64,000 bases of DNA from Verticillium longisporum (GCA_019188255.1 JAETXT010000003.1:4526001-4590000); one strand, 5' to 3'. Positions 32,601-45,867 are shown, numbered from the stretch's first letter. Notes: generated by a model not told the origin, from the sequence alone. A program made the numbers and translations.

Positions 32601-34803
32601 TCCCGGAGCTGGTATGGGTCTTCGTATCCAGGAAGAACCATGGGTGGCCCCATTTGCGAAAAATGGGCGTACGCTCCTGGATCTCCCCAACGCGCTTTAC
32701 CAGCTCGTTACGCGTGTTGTCTAGGTAGACTCCGAGATCGTCCATATCCTTGATGCAAAGCAGGAATGGGGTATCCGTTGGGACGATATGGAACGTGATT
32801 CTCCCAATTGGCGTTGGAACAGTGATCTCCTCCGTCGTGGAAATGGGATTTCCTGCTCCGAATCTCACTCTGGCCCCTATTCCCTGCTTGTTGACTGTTA
32901 GGCTTGGTATTAGGGCTATTAGGGCCCTTGTTTGTGAAGCTCCTGCTGTGGAAACTGATGCCGCGCCTGTATCAGGGATGATGCCGTACCACGTGGAAGT
33001 GCTGTTGATCTGATACTGGGTGAAGAGCTGCTCTATCGGAGCTGTCATTTCAGCCTTCGGACTGCTCCCCCTGATTCTGTGTTGGAACGACTCATTTGCT
33101 AGGAAGTGTGCAGTATGGGCATTCATCAGTTCGCTCTCGGGATCAGACCCAAAGGCATCGTCTGCTCCCAGCTCATCGGAAGTGGGATTGTCTGATTCCG
33201 AGCTCTCAGCAGGTTCCATTGCTGTTAAAAACTGACGGTATCCCTTCCGCTGATCCCCACGCGCTTCCTGCATGCGTTTCCACTGCTCTTTCGAACGTTG
33301 TTGCTCCTCGGGAGAGTGCTTCGTCGATCTGCAGTCTCGTTTAGAGCATATCCAGCATTTGCGAATTCTGGATGGCTGACGATCATTGGTTCTGCGTACC
33401 GACTGCTCTCTGCGATCTCCCCTTCCACTGGCTTGGCGATATCCGCTCCCATAACGTCTGTCGGTGTAGAAGTGCCCAGGCGTTCTGGTGTTCTCCTCCA
33501 CCTTCAGTGTGCTCTTGAGCTGTGCGGATAGCGCATTGAAAGATCGCTCCGGCCTTGCTAGTGCAATCTTCAGCTCTGGGACGCCTTGAACCGCCCTCAG
33601 AGTGTTCACATAGAGATGAGTCTCTTCCTTGAACGCAGGGCCAAGTGCTCTCTGGCACCGCTGAAGCCTATCCAGAAGGATCTGGAGAACTTCCATTCGC
33701 GGCTTTCCTGCGTTATCAGCTTCTGCCGCTATAGAGTGGAACGTCATCGAGCTCCAGTCTGTATGATACTGTGCTCTGTTGATCTCCGAATCGAACTGTT
33801 GTTTGATCGCTAGGTACATTTGACGGAGTCCCATGCTCCGGTTCATGTGCTCTAGGAAGAAAGTTTGCGCGCGCCCTGAAAGTATACTCGGGAAGAGCGC
33901 GTGGAGCTGCGTATAGCGGATTTGCAGCAGTTCGCAAACGTCCGTGAAGATACGCATTTTATCGTCAAGGATATCGTATGTCTCCCCAGAGTAATTGCTC
34001 TCCTTGTTCCAGAGCGATGCGAATTGCTTGATTACAGCTCCGTCGATCGGTGAATTCACCGATTCGTGTGGCGGCAGAGCATGGTACCAAGCTGGTGGGT
34101 TCTGGGTGACATTTGGGGGTGGGGTCTCATTTCTTCGCGATTGAGGCGTGATCTCTCGTTGGCTGGATTGCCTGCTCCGTTGATCAGACAACCCTGGAAC
34201 CAGGGGCTGTCGGGGATCTGTCCTCCCCGTTCGTAGTTTTCGGATTTGGGATAGCTGGGCGTTCCCCGTGGGTTGCTGCTCGTCGTCCCACTGGTCTCGC
34301 TGTTCCTCTGCTCTTTGGAGCACTGAATCCCGGTCGGCAGTGATCGACTCCGTCGCGTCGGGCATCTCTTCCCATGAAAGCATTGGGACTAGTCTCTTCG
34401 ACGTCTTAGCGTTTGCTGCTCCTGGAAGAGGGATCCCGCGCTCTGCTAGATACACCTTCAGCGCTCGAGTGATCGTTGTATTGCAGGAGTCAAAGTCCTC
34501 TTCGGTCCAGCCCTGGAAGTCTTCGATAAACGCCTCCAGGAGGTGAACTCCCTTCATGGTCCCGTATGCGCTCATTGCCTTAAGGATCCAGGCGCTCTTG
34601 AGATCTGCGGATGCCGAATCCAGTGATCCAGGGAACCGTGATTCTGCTCCATTAACGATGAAGTCAATATCGAGACCCTTCCTGACCTTCTGCGTTAGGC
34701 GTGATATGCCGAGTTCTTCCAGAATGCCGTCGAACTCCTGTTGCATCTTTTCAGCGCTCTCTGGCTCTGTCACGGAGCTATTGCCGTGATCCGAGGAGCT
34801 CAT
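29647..34803 (-). CDS. Copia gag-pol polyprotein
   Basis: One open frame of about 1718 residues from the first ATG at 34803 (MSSSDHGN). A gag region is followed by an odd zinc-knuckle-like motif (CWICSKRDCRSTKH, about 483-496), aspartic protease (DTGA, about 611), integrase zinc segment (HKRFGH ... CHHC), integrase core with D822, D877 and E913 (35 residues between the last two), reverse transcriptase (RDISQAY, about 1263; QTDD at 1351-1354 where most Copia elements have YVDD), and RNase H (VDGSF, ASEIYG, CTDSY, NPADSMTK). The frame has no stop or frame break, so this copy may be functional. It copies element RNA into DNA and integrates it. The QTDD box is a departure from the usual consensus but appears in an otherwise well-preserved domain. 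Confidence 0.95.
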   Translation of the reverse strand: MSSSDHGNSSVTEPESAEKMQQEFDGILEELGISRLTQKVRKGLDIDFIVNGAESRFPGSLDSASADLKSAWILKAMSAYGTMKGVHLLEAFIEDFQGWTEEDFDSCNTTITRALKVYLAERGIPLPGAANAKTSKRLVPMLSWEEMPDATESITADRDSVLQRAEEQRDQWDDEQQPTGNAQLSQIRKLRTGRTDPRQPLVPGLSDQRSRQSSQREITPQSRRNETPPPNVTQNPPAWYHALPPHESVNSPIDGAVIKQFASLWNKESNYSGETYDILDDKMRIFTDVCELLQIRYTQLHALFPSILSGRAQTFFLEHMNRSMGLRQMYLAIKQQFDSEINRAQYHTDWSSMTFHSIAAEADNAGKPRMEVLQILLDRLQRCQRALGPAFKEETHLYVNTLRAVQGVPELKIALARPERSFNALSAQLKSTLKVEENTRTPGHFYTDRRYGSGYRQASGRGDRREQSVRRTNDRQPSRIRKCWICSKRDCRSTKHSPEEQQRSKEQWKRMQEARGDQRKGYRQFLTAMEPAESSESDNPTSDELGADDAFGSDPESELMNAHTAHFLANESFQHRIRGSSPKAEMTAPIEQLFTQYQINSTSTWYGIIPDTGAASVSTAGASQTRALIALIPSLTVNKQGIGARVRFGAGNPISTTEEITVPTPIGRITFHIVPTDTPFLLCIKDMDDLGVYLDNTRNELVKRVGEIQERTPIFRKWGHPWFFLDTKTHTSSGITYMMGTESDRAAFLTEAELRRIHKRFGHPSVEKLWNLLQRADQDVNRDALELINRFCHHCQIKGKSPQRFKFALRSDIDFNYEILVDIMHLDGKPVLHVIDASTGFQSATFIPNFTARATWEALKRCWLDTYLGPPDVVTVDAGTNFASAEFRAEARLLGMTCHQIPVEAHWSIGKVESYHKPIRRAYEILKAESRDTSLESLLQGAVKAVNDTAGPNGLVPTLLVFGAMPRITANSAPTATQAQRAEAVNKAMAELRRMVAKRKVNDALNTRNGPDTKQLLPRSLELGSDVLVFREREKWTGPYKVISVSDTAVTVEMVNGPTEFRGTHVKPYNRSPDQQAGETIVVRTPETPEPFEYPEPILPRRRGRPRKSTNATNLLQAAFTDRKSSATGTSQIERQFIVKREQQGYDLAVQLRNEGRITTPGKPFEQSDWEEIDSLLAAGVIVPIRRSAFPSAKIFGCRLVREVKGLPQAPYEKSRLVVQGHSDWEKTTLLTQSPTIMRCSQRLILAITPTLQQRGHQLMLRDISQAYTQSATDLLRNVLLRVPKELQHRYPDGIVFHVVKPLYGIAESGLHWFVTYQRHHRERLNAVPTGYDPCLLLTRAGESFGLVGMQTDDTLNLGEPAFIQKEQTELESAGFRAKPASVLNAGSDGVFNGCIIKVGTEDLTIQQKGQGDRLELVTPGTASSEQEYIAQRARGAYIASTCQPEAAFDFSVAAQAKNPQEDDFERLNKRIQWQIANAGRGLNYVRLDLSTAQLYVFVDGSFANNKDLSSQIGFVVLLGNERSCDQENAFTVRGNILHWQSIKCKRVTRSVLASEIYGMVSGFDAAYVLKQTLQKICKRLELPLPRMVICTDSYSLYQCLVQLSATAEKRLMIDLMALRQSYEEREVDEIRWIAGGDNPADSMTKGAPNQALEALVSSNEVTIRIEGWVKRQEKNSQGAKAIDISKNAAKPKNEHPRSKNDDPAISKTAKQPLRKAD

Positions 34804-35146
34804 TGTCGCTGATTTTGTTGAAGCTCTGCTACGGCTGATTGACTGTTCCGTAGAGCTTCGTTTGTCGGGTTTGGTGGCTAGCAATATAGCCTAGGTGGTG
34901 ATCTTGGGCGTAGGAGTCCTGAGGTACTCGAAGCAGACGGTGCTCCTACAGATCACGTAACAGGGGATTTCCCTGCTACCAAGCTCTCACAAGAGTCCTG
35001 AAGTACTCAAAGCAAACGGTGCTCTTGCGATCACTTGTAAAGTGTAACCGATGAGCTCACGCACAGCGAATTTGCTATCCGTGGGATCGATCCTGACTTT
35101 TCCAGCTCTAGCTGTTCTGTGTTACGTTGAACGCAACACTGATCAG
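34804..35146 (-). other. Copia-A leader with primer-binding region
   Basis: Untranslated leader between the 5' LTR and gag. On the element strand the bases right after the LTR (starting CTGATCAGTGTTGCG) should hold the primer-binding site; I could not match it to a particular tRNA. A direct repeat of about 60 bases built around GAGTCCTGAAGTACTC-like words is visible at about 34914-35040. Confidence 0.5.
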
Positions 35147-35433
35147 TGTTGAGAGGGCTTCACTGCTTATGTGAACCCCGTTTCATTGCTTTGGCTGTGC
35201 CTGAGAGCTCTGAATAGGTAGGGTAGGTGATATAAGTCTTGTGATGTAGTTGATGATCTCTCTCTGAATTACCACTACCTACGTGAGTCAGATATACCCA
35301 TCTGATTCACCGATCACGTAAGCTGTGATTCACGTGCTCCTGAGAGCTGTGAATCCCAGCCACGGTGATCACCATATCGGTGATCCCCTACCGAGATCAC
35401 TGCCCTAGGGAACCCCCTAATATTGGTTCAACA
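35147..35433 (-). repeat. 5' LTR of the intact Copia-A
   Basis: 287 bp, one C longer than the 3' LTR and otherwise identical over its whole length. Confidence 0.95.
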
Positions 35434-38237
35434 TTTCTTTAATAATCTCTTATACTATTATCCTTTAGTATCTAAAGTCTATCTTTGATTATAATATACT
35501 TTAGAAACTCTACTTTTTTCTAATATACTTTATTTAACGATATCTCTTCTCGTTCTCGAATAATCGCTATTAACGTTTTATATTTTACTATATATAAACC
35601 TATTTCCTATACTCTTTAACTATAGATAAAGATTTCTTTAAATTATCCTTTAACAAGCCTAAGAGTAATAATAGATATAAGATTTAGATTATATAAATTA
35701 GATCTTTTTTCCTCTCTTAGGGAATAAAATTAGAAAAAGTAATTTAACCTCTTCCTATTAATTCCCTTAAAGAAAAATATATAGAAGCTCTTAAGGCTAT
35801 AAATAATATATTAAATACTCTAGATATAGGCTTATTTATTTAAATTAATAGCCTATTAGATCTTTTAGAAATCTAGAATGAATTATAAGAGCTATATAAA
35901 TTAAAAGGTGTTTAAATGAATTTAAACGTTTTAATATCGTTTCTTATTCTAGATCCTTCTAATTTTAATTCTATAGAAGACTTCTTTTATAAATTATAGA
36001 AATATTAAAAGAATTAAAGAATAGAAAAATAGACTTTATAGAATAAATAATAAAAGCCTAGGTCTTTTATAAAATATAGGAAGGAAATGAAAATATAATT
36101 ATTTTTATTATATAGGCTTTATATTAAGACCTTTTTAATTATTTACTAGTAAAAATTATATCTTCCCTTCTAGATTCTAATACATCTTAGAAAAATAAAG
36201 GGAAAATTTTAATTCTTTAAGGAATTAAGAAACCCTTAAGAATAACTAAAAAACCCTAGAAAAAGATTGAAGGTCTATTTTATAGAAATTATAAAATAAA
36301 AAATTATATAGAAGAGGATTACTTTTTTCTATACCTTTAGAAACGTCCCTTATCCTAGAAAAGTTTAGATATAGCTTCTATAATTACTTCTAATTCTTTT
36401 AGGAATTCTAGAAATTCTAGAAATAACCTAGGAAATCCTAGAGATAAAAGGGAAAATAATTAAATAGCTTTAATAATCTTAGAGTATTTAGAAAGCTAAG
36501 AAAACCCTAAAAACCCTCTATAGAAGAGGATATAATAATAGAAGAAGAAGAAGATAATAAAGATTTAATAATTTATAAAGAAATTTCAATCGGAAATAAA
36601 ATAGATACTAAACTTAAAGTAAATATAGCTTTATATATATTATATAATAATTATATTAATATATTATATATAAATAGTCTAGCGAATAAAGCTGAAAATC
36701 CTAATATTAATACTAGTTTTATTATAGATATAGCTACTATAATTTATATAATCTTAAATAAATTATTATTTAACTCTTTTTAAAAATATAATAATTTAAA
36801 TAATAAAGCCTCTTAGGGAAAAGCTAGTTCTATAACTCTAGAGGGCCTAGGAGACGTAATAATATATTTAAAAGATATATAAGAAAATATAATATTAAAA
36901 GACTATTTCTATTTACCTTAATTAAGTATTAATATTATTAATCTACTTACTTTAGATAAATTAGGTTATTTATATATTAGAGGAAATAATTAAATAAACC
37001 TATATTATAAAGATATATATATAATAATAGTATTTCTTAAAAATAACTTATATTAGACTTCTACTTTAGTTTGAAAATATAATAATAATAAAAAGCCTAT
37101 AAATAAATATAGATTTCGAACTCTATTTAATAATCTTGAAAATAATAGATATAATAGGCTTAGGAATAAATAGGAATTAAAGTAGAGGAATATATACTCT
37201 AATATATATAAAATAAGGACTTAGAATCGATTAAAATCCAATATTATAATATCTTTAGAAGAGGCTTATACCTTATATACTCGATTTACTTATTATAATA
37301 TTAAAGCCCTTAAATCTATATATAAAAGGCCTATAGATATTATAATTATATATAAAATAGAAAATTATAAAGCCTATAAAAGGGGTAAATTCATTAATAT
37401 AATAAATAAAATATCCCCTAATAAATATAAAGATTATATATATCTAGAGAACTTATATTTAGATTTAATAGGGCCTATTACCCTTATTACTTATAATAAT
37501 AAAAAATAGTTTCTATTTATTAAAGATAAATATATTAAATATATCTAAATATTCTTATTACTTAATAAATTAGAAGAAGTAGTTTCTAAAAAGCTTAATA
37601 GGTTCTATAAAGAAATAGAAAATAATAAGCTTAATTATACTATAAAGGAATTATATACCGATAATAGTAAAGAATTTATAAATAAAAGCATTAAAAATAC
37701 ACTTATAGGAGTAAAATATATAATTAAACTACTTTATATATATAAACCCTAAGGGTTTATTAAATAAGCTATAAGGACTATAATAGATAAATTAAGGTCC
37801 TTGATTTTCTATTTAGGATTACCTCTATATCTATAGGGAGATATAGCCTATATAGCTATATATATATATAATAGAACTCCTAATAGCTTTATAAGGTTTA
37901 AAACCCTTTATAAATTAAAAGAAAAGATAATAAAATACTTAATATAGATAATATAAAAATATAGGGTTCTATAGCCTATTATAAAAATAAAGAACCTCTT
38001 TAGAAGAAACTAAACGAAAGAGCTAGTAAATCTATTTTAATAGGTATAGATAAATATAATTATAAAATATATAATACTTAAACTAGAAAAGTCCTCTAGA
38101 TTAAGGATATATATATATTAGAAAATAAATTTATTACTCCTATACCTTTAATTATAGAAAAGGATCTTCCTACTTTAGAAGACCTTAAATTATTTAATTT
38201 AGAAATAAATAAGATAATAGCTTTACCTCTAATTAAA

Positions 38238-38270
<33 letters not shown>

Positions 38271-39878
38271 CCTAATATAATTATAAAGCTTCTTCAAATT
38301 TAGAACCTTAAAGATTATATATATATAGAATTAGCCGATTTATTAAATATATCGGATATACTATTAGGAAATTCCTTTAACTTTCTAGGCTAGAACTATA
38401 TCCTTATTATAAATAATATAGAGGAACCTACTACTTATAGCTAAGCTATAAATAGCCCTAATAAAGATAACTAGAATAAAGCTATGAAGTTAGAACTTTA
38501 GTAATTAATAGATTAATCTACTTAGTCTTTAATTAATAAAATTACCCTATTTAAAGAAGCTAATATACTAGGGGGTAGATAGGTTTATAAAATAAAATAC
38601 GATTTAAATAAGAATCTAATAAAATATAAAGCTAGATAGGTTATTTAGGGATTTAATTAAATTAATAGTATAGATTACCTAGAGACCTTTAATACTATTT
38701 ATAGACCTAAAAGCTATAGGCTAGCTTTTATATTAAGTCTAAATCTAGGCTAGGATTTTAAATAGCTAGATATTAATAATATATTTATTTATATAAATAT
38801 CGATAAAGATATATACATTATTTAACCTATTAGTTTTTCTATTAAGGAAAATTATATATATAAATTATACAAAGCCTTATATAGTTTAAAATAGTCCCCT
38901 AGACTCTAGTACGAGTATTTACTTAAAGCTTTAAATAGCTTAGGTTTTAAAGTATTAGAATCTAATTTAGGGGTATTTATTTTGCCTTTAAAGGCTATAC
39001 TACTCTATTATATTAACGATATAATTATAATAGCTAAAATAGCTAAAATAATATCTATTATATAAGCTAAACTTTAAAATATATTAAGTCTTAAAGATTT
39101 AGGACTAATTAATACCTTTTTAAATAATGAAATAACTATAAATAAAGAAGAAAAGCTTTTATATATATCCTAAAAGGCTTACTACGAGAGAATTCTTATT
39201 AAATATAATAAATTGAATTTAAGATTAGTAGATACGCTTAATATATCTAAAATAGTTTTAATACTTAATTCCTTATAAGCTAAAAGTTTAGAAATCCTCT
39301 AATATTAATAGGAAATAGGCTCTTTATTATATTTAGCCTTATATAGTAGACTAGATATTACCTATTCGGTAAATAGATATTCTAAATATATAAGTAACCC
39401 CTCTAAAGAGCATTTTATTACTTTAAATAGAGTATAGGCTTATTTAAATAAATATCTAGATATAGGTCTAATATATACTTATAATAAACCCTTAAATATA
39501 ATAGGGTATAGCGATTCTAGCTAGAGTAATATAATAGAAGATAGAACTTCTATTTCTAAATATATATTCTATTTAGGAATAAATAACCCTATAAGCTAGG
39601 TATTAGCGAGATAAAAGGTAGTAGCTCTATCTACTTATAAAGCTGAATATTTAGTACTATATAAGGCCTCTAAAGAAGCTATATATATTCTTTTACTATT
39701 TTCTAAGATATCTAAAGGCCTAGGTTTAAATAAACCTAAAATATTTACTTTATTAATAGATAATAAAGGGGCTAAGAAAATAACTAAAAACCTTAAATTT
39801 TATAAAAGGGTTAAATATATAGATAGGTAATTTTACTATTATCGAAATCTATTAAAAGATAATAAAATATAGCTTTTT
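35434..39878 (+). mobile_element. RIP-degraded Copia relic (Copia-B), upstream part
   Basis: Plus-strand relic of a second Copia family. Under the RIP changes, the typical order is still readable: a gag-like start near 35780, integrase near 37650-37950 (TDNSKEFINK, later YIYNRTPN), reverse transcriptase at about 38450-39030 (LDINNIFIYINID, ALYSLK, YINDIIIIAK) and RNase H at about 39500-39870 (YSDSS, VALSTYKAEY). Stops come mainly from CAG/CAA/TGG codons turned to TAG/TAA, as RIP predicts. The frame is cut at 39878 by the RIPed Copia-A copy and resumes at 47399. This family differs clearly from Copia-A. Confidence 0.85.
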
Positions 39879-40167
39879 TATTAAACTAATATTAGGGGAT
39901 TACTTAGGTCGGTAATTACTATATAGGATATAGGAATATAGTAATTACTAGGGCTAGGATTTATAGCTCTTACGAGTATATAATTTATAGCTTATATAAT
40001 TAGTAAATTAGTTAAGTATATCTAATTTATATAGATAATAGTAATTTAGAGAGATAGTATTAATAATTATTATAAGTCTTATATTACCTATTCTACTTAT
40101 TTAGAGCTCTTAAGTATAATTAAGATAATTAATTAGGGTTTATATAAATAATAAAGCCCTCTTAATA
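39879..40167 (+). repeat. 5' LTR of the RIPed Copia-A
   Basis: 289 bp; begins TATTAAACTAATATTAGG where the intact LTR has TGTTGAACCAATATTAGG, showing only transition changes here. The preceding bases are TTTTT. Confidence 0.9.
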
Positions 40168-40509
40168 TTAATTAATATTACGTTTAATATAATATAGAAT
40201 AGCTAGAGCTAGAGAAGTTAAGATCGATCCTATAAATAATAAATTTACTATATATAAGCTTATCGATTATACTTTATAAGTAATTATAAGAGTATTATTT
40301 ACTTTAAGTATTTTAGGACTCTTATAAGAGCTTAATAATAGAGAAACCCTCTATTATATAATTTATAGGAATACTATTTACTTCGAATATCTTAGGACTC
40401 CTATACTTAAGATTACTATTTAAGCTATATTATTAGCTATTAATTTAATAAACGAAGGTTTATAGAATAGTTAATTAATTATAATAGAGCTTTAATAAAA
40501 TTAATAATA

Positions 40510-43500
40510 ATAAGCTCTTTAGATTATAATAATAGCTCTATAATAGAGCTAGAGAATATTAAAAAGATATAATAGGAGTTCGATAATATTCTAGAAGAAC
40601 TTAATATATTATATTTAATATAGAAGGTTAAGAAGGGTCTCGATATTAACTTTATTATTAATAAAATAGAATTATAATTCCTTAGATTATTAGATTTAAT
40701 ATTTATAGATCTTAAGAGCGTTTAGATTCTTAAAATAATAAATATATATAGGATTATAAAGGGAGTTTACTTCTTAGAAGTATTTATCGAAGACTTCTAG
40801 GGCTAGATTAAAGAGGACCTTAATTCCTATAATATAACGATTACTCGAATATTAAAGGTATATCTAATAGAATATAGGATCCCTCTTCTAAGAATAATAA
40901 ATACTAAAACGTTAAAGAGATTAATATTAATATTCTTATAAGAAGAGATATTTAATATAATAGAGTCGATTATTATTAATTAGGATTTAATATTCTAAAG
41001 AGTAAAGGAATAAAGAGATTAATAGGATAATAAATAATAATTTATAAAGAATATTTAATTATCCTAAATCCGAAAACTATAAATAAAGAGGATAGATTCC
41101 TAATAGCCCCTAATTCTAGGGTTATTTAATTAATAGAATAAGTAATCTAGCTAATAAGAGATTATACTTTAATTAAGAAGAAATAAGACCCTATTTCTAA
41201 ATAGTATTTAGAATTTATTAGCTTAATATTATATTCTATTATTATATAAATTAATAAATCTATTAATTAATAAAGCTATAATTAAATAATTTATATTATT
41301 CTAGAATAAAGAGAGTAATTATTCTAGAGAGATATATAATATCCTTAATACTAAAATATATATCTTTATAAACGTTTATGAACTATTATAAATCCGCTAT
41401 ATATAGCTCTATATATTCTTCTTAAATATATTTTTAGAATATATATAAACTTTCTTCCTAGAATATATAAACTAGAATATAGGACTTTATTAAATATATT
41501 TAATAATTAAATAATAATTCGATTTAGAGATTAATAAAATATAATATTATATAGATTAAAGCTTAATAATATTCTATTCTATACTAATAGAAGCTAATAA
41601 TATAGGAAAGCTATAAATAGAAGTTCTCTAGATCCTTCTAGATAGGCTTTAATAATACTAGAGAGTATTTAGCTCTATATTTAAAGAAGAGATTTATCTC
41701 TATATAAATACTCTAAAGGTTTAAAGTATCCTAGAGTTAAAGATTATATTAATAAAGTTAGAGCGATCTTTTAATATATTATCTATATAGCTTAAAAGTA
41801 TATTAAAGGTAGAGGAGAATACTAGAATACCTAGGTACTTCTATATTAATAGATATTATAGGAATAGATATCGCTAAGCTAGTAGAAAGGGAGATTATAG
41901 AGAGTAATTAATATATAGAATTAATAATCGTTAGATTATTAGAATTCTTAAATACTAGATATATTCTAAACTAGATTATAGATTAATAAAGTATTTTCTT
42001 AAAGAATAATAATATTTAAAAGAATAATAGAAATATATATAGGAAGTATATAAGGATTAATAGAAGGGATATTATTAGTTTTTAATAATAATAGAACCTA
42101 TTAAGAGCTTAGAATTAGATAATCCTATTTCTAATAAGCTAAGAGTAGACGATATTTATAAATCTAATCCTAAAAGCGAATTAATAAATACCTATATTAT
42201 ATATTTCCTAGTAAATAAATCGTTCTAATATATAATTAGGGGGAATAATCCGAAAGCTAAAATAATAGCTTTAATAGAATAGCTCTTTATTTAATATTAG
42301 ATTAATAATATTTCTATATAATATAATAGTATCCTTAATATAAATATAATATTAGTTTTAATAATAAGAGCTTTATAGATAAAGGACTTAATAGCTTTAA
42401 TATTAAGCTTAATAATTAATAAATAGGGAATAAAGGCTAGAATAAGATTTAGAATAGGAAACCCTATATCTATAATAGAGGAGATTATTATTCTAGTATT
42501 AATTAAGAGAATTATATTCTATATTATCCTAATAGATACCCTATTCTTACTTTATATTAAAGATATAGACGATCTTAGAATCTATTTAGATAATATATAT
42601 AATAAGCTAGTAAAGTATATTAAGGAGATCTAGGAATATATATCTATTTTCTATAAATAGAGCTATTTATAGTTCTTCCTAGATATAAAGACCTATATTA
42701 ATTCTAGGATTATATATATAATAAGGATAGAGAATAATAAAGTAGTATTTCTAATAGAAATAGAGCTCCGATATACTTATAAATAATTTAATTATTTATC
42801 TATAGAGAAGCTATAGAACTTATTCTAAAGAGTAAACTATAATATAAATCGGGATACTCTAGAGCTAAAAAACCGCTTCTATTATTATTATTAGATCAAA
42901 GGGAAATCTCTATAATACTTTAAGTTTACTTTAAAGTTAAATATTAACTTTAATTATAAGATTTTAATTAATATTATATATTTAAATAGAAAGCTTATTC
43001 TTTATATAATTAATATAAATATAGGACTTTAATCAATAACTTTTATTCTTAATTTTATAGTTTATATAATATAGGAAGCCTTTAAGAGGTATTAATTAGA
43101 TATTTATCTTAGGTCTTTAGATATTATAATTATTAATATTAGAATAAACTTTACTTTTATAGAATTTAAAATAGAAGTATACTTCCTAAGTATAATCTAT
43201 TATTAGATCCCTATAGAGGCCTATTAGTTAATTAGTAAAGTTAAGAGCTATTATAAGCTAATTTATAGAGTATATAAGATCTTAAAAGTAGAGTTTTATA
43301 ATATAAGCCTAGAATTACTATTTTAAGGAATAATAAAGATAGTAAACGATATTATTAAGCTTAATAGATTAATATTTATATTATTTATATTTAGGGTAAT
43401 ACCTAGAATTACTATTAATTTAGTATTTATTATAATCTAAATATAATATATTAAAGTAATTAATAAAGCGATAGTAGAGCTTTAATGAATAATCGTTAAA

Positions 43501-45663
43501 TAGAAAGTTAATAATACTCTTAATACCTATAATAGACTAGATATTAAATAGTTATTATTAAGATCGTTAAAGCTAGGAAGTAATATTCTTATATTTAGAG
43601 AATAGGAGAAATAGATAGGTCTTTATAAAGTTATTTTAGTTTCTAATATAATAATTATAGTTAAAATAGTTAATAGCTTAATAGAGTTTAGAGGAATATA
43701 TATTAAGCTATATAATAGATCGCTAGATTAGGAGATTAAGGAGATAATAATAATATAAACTCTAGAGACCCTAAAGCTATTTAAGTACTTAGAGCTAATT
43801 CTATTATAATAATATAAGAGATTTAGGAAGTTAATAAATACTATAAATCTATTATAAATAGCTTTTATAGATTATAAGAATAATATAATTAAGACTTTAT
43901 AGATTAAATACTAGTTTATTGTTAAAAAGGAGTAATAGGGTTATAATCTAGCTATTAAATTATATAATAAAGGTAGAATAATAACCCCTAGGAAGCTATT
44001 TAAATAGTCCGATTAGGAGGAAATCGATTTACTCTTAATAGCTAGAATAATCGTATTAATTAGGAGATCCGTATTTCCTAATATTAAGATCTTTAAATAT
44101 TAGCTTATAAGAGAGGTAAAAGGCCTCCCTTAAGCCCTATATAAGAAATTAAGATTAGTAATTTAAAGATATAATAATTAGGAGAAGATAACCCTATTAA
44201 TATAGTTATTTACGATTATATATTATAGTTAATAACTAATCCTAGTAATTACTTTAATATTATAATAATATAGCTATTAATTAATATTCTATAATATTAA
44301 TTAAGCTTATATTTAGAGTATTATAGATCTATTATATAACGTTCTCCTATATATCCTTAAGGAGCTATAATATAGATACTTTAATAGAATTATCTTCTAT
44401 ATTATAAAGCTACTCTATAATATTATAGAATTAGGTCTATATTAGTTTATAACCTATTAATACTATTATATAGAGCGCCTAAACGCTATTCTAATAGGCT
44501 ACGATCTATATTTACTCTTAACTAGAGCTAGAAAGAGCTTTAGGCTAATTAGGATATAGATTAACGATACCCTTAACCTTAGAGAGCTTATATTTATAGA
44601 AAAGGAATAAATAGAGCTCGAGAGCGCTAATTTCTAAATAAAGCTTACTTTTATCCTAAATATAGATTCTAAAAGCGTCTTTAATAGTTATATTATTAAA
44701 ATTAGAGTTAAAGATTTTATAATTTAATAGAAAGGCTAAAGTAATCGCCTAGAGCTAGTAACCCTAGAGATAGGGAGTTTAGAATAGTAATATATTACTT
44801 AGAGAGCTTATAATATTTATATTACTTTAATCTATTAATTAGAAATAGCTTTTAACTTCTCTATTATAGCCTAAGCTAAGAACTTATAAGAGGACGACTT
44901 TAAATAGCTTAATAAATATATATAATAGTAGATTATTAATATAAGCTATAGCTTAAATTATATATACTTAGATCTCTTAATAGCTTAATTTTATATATTT
45001 ATTAATAGCTCTTTCGCTAATAATAAGGACTATAATTTATAGATTAGATTTATTATCCTCCTAAGTAATAAACGTTCTAGTAATTAGGAGAATACCTTTA
45101 TAATATATAATAATATCCTCTATTAATAATCTATTAAATATAAATAGGTTATATATTTAGTTCTAGTTAGCGAAATCTATAATATAGTTAATAGCTTCGA
45201 TATAGTTTATATCCTTAAATAGATATTCTAAGAGATCTATAAATACTTAGAATTTTTACTCCTATAGATAATTATCTATATTAATAGCTACTTATTCTAT
45301 TAATATTTTATTTAATTAAATGTAATAATAGAGAAACGCTTAATAATAGATCTTATAGTATTATAGTAAAGCTACGAAGAATATAAAGTTAACGAAATTC
45401 GTTAAATTACTAGAAGCGATAACTCTATAGATTTAATAATTAAGGGAGTATTAAACTAAATACTAGAAGCGCTAATAAACTCTAATAAAGTTATAATTAG
45501 GATTAAAGGATAAACTAAACGTTAAGAAAAGAATAATTAAAAAGTAAAAGTAATTAATATTAATAAAAATATAGTAAAGCCTAAAAACGAGTATCTTAGA
45601 AGTAAAAACAACGACCCTATAATTAATAAAATAGTAAATTAATTATTCTATAAAGCGGACTAG
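40510..45663 (+). pseudogene. RIPed Copia-A gag-pol relic
   Basis: Starts at a RIPed ATG (ATA at about 40510, followed by codons matching SSSDHGNSS) and ends at a conserved TAG (45661-45663, after AAAGCGGAC). Its length is about 5154 bases against 5157 in the intact copy, so almost no indels have built up. The changes are mostly C-to-T and G-to-A, with many stop codons. The relic can be aligned base by base to the intact copy. Confidence 0.9.
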
Positions 45664-45867
45664 GCTTTAGAATTTAAAGAATCCGAGTTTAAGTCCTATT
45701 AAAGGTAGTTAAAGAGCTATAGAGCTATAGCCCGCTTAGCTACTTTATAATTAATATTATAAAGACTATTAAGGTCTTTATTAAAATTATTACCCCTTTT
45801 CGCCTCCTCTTCCTTAATAATTATTAATATACCCTTTATAATAATATATTACTTCTCTATATCCTAT

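Larger units (their letters stand above)
28983..35433 (-). mobile_element. Nearly intact Copia LTR retrotransposon (Copia-A), not RIPed
   Basis: A 6451-bp element with LTRs at both ends that are identical except for one extra C, and a single long gag-pol frame on the minus strand. LTR ends are TGTTGA/TCAACA. Order in the frame is gag, protease, integrase, reverse transcriptase, RNase H, which defines the Copia (Pseudoviridae-type) arrangement. The base composition is normal, in contrast to the RIPed DNA on both sides. The near-identical LTRs imply a recent insertion. The 5 bases outside each end (GGAAT left, TTTCT right) do not match, so no target-site duplication is visible. Confidence 0.95.
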
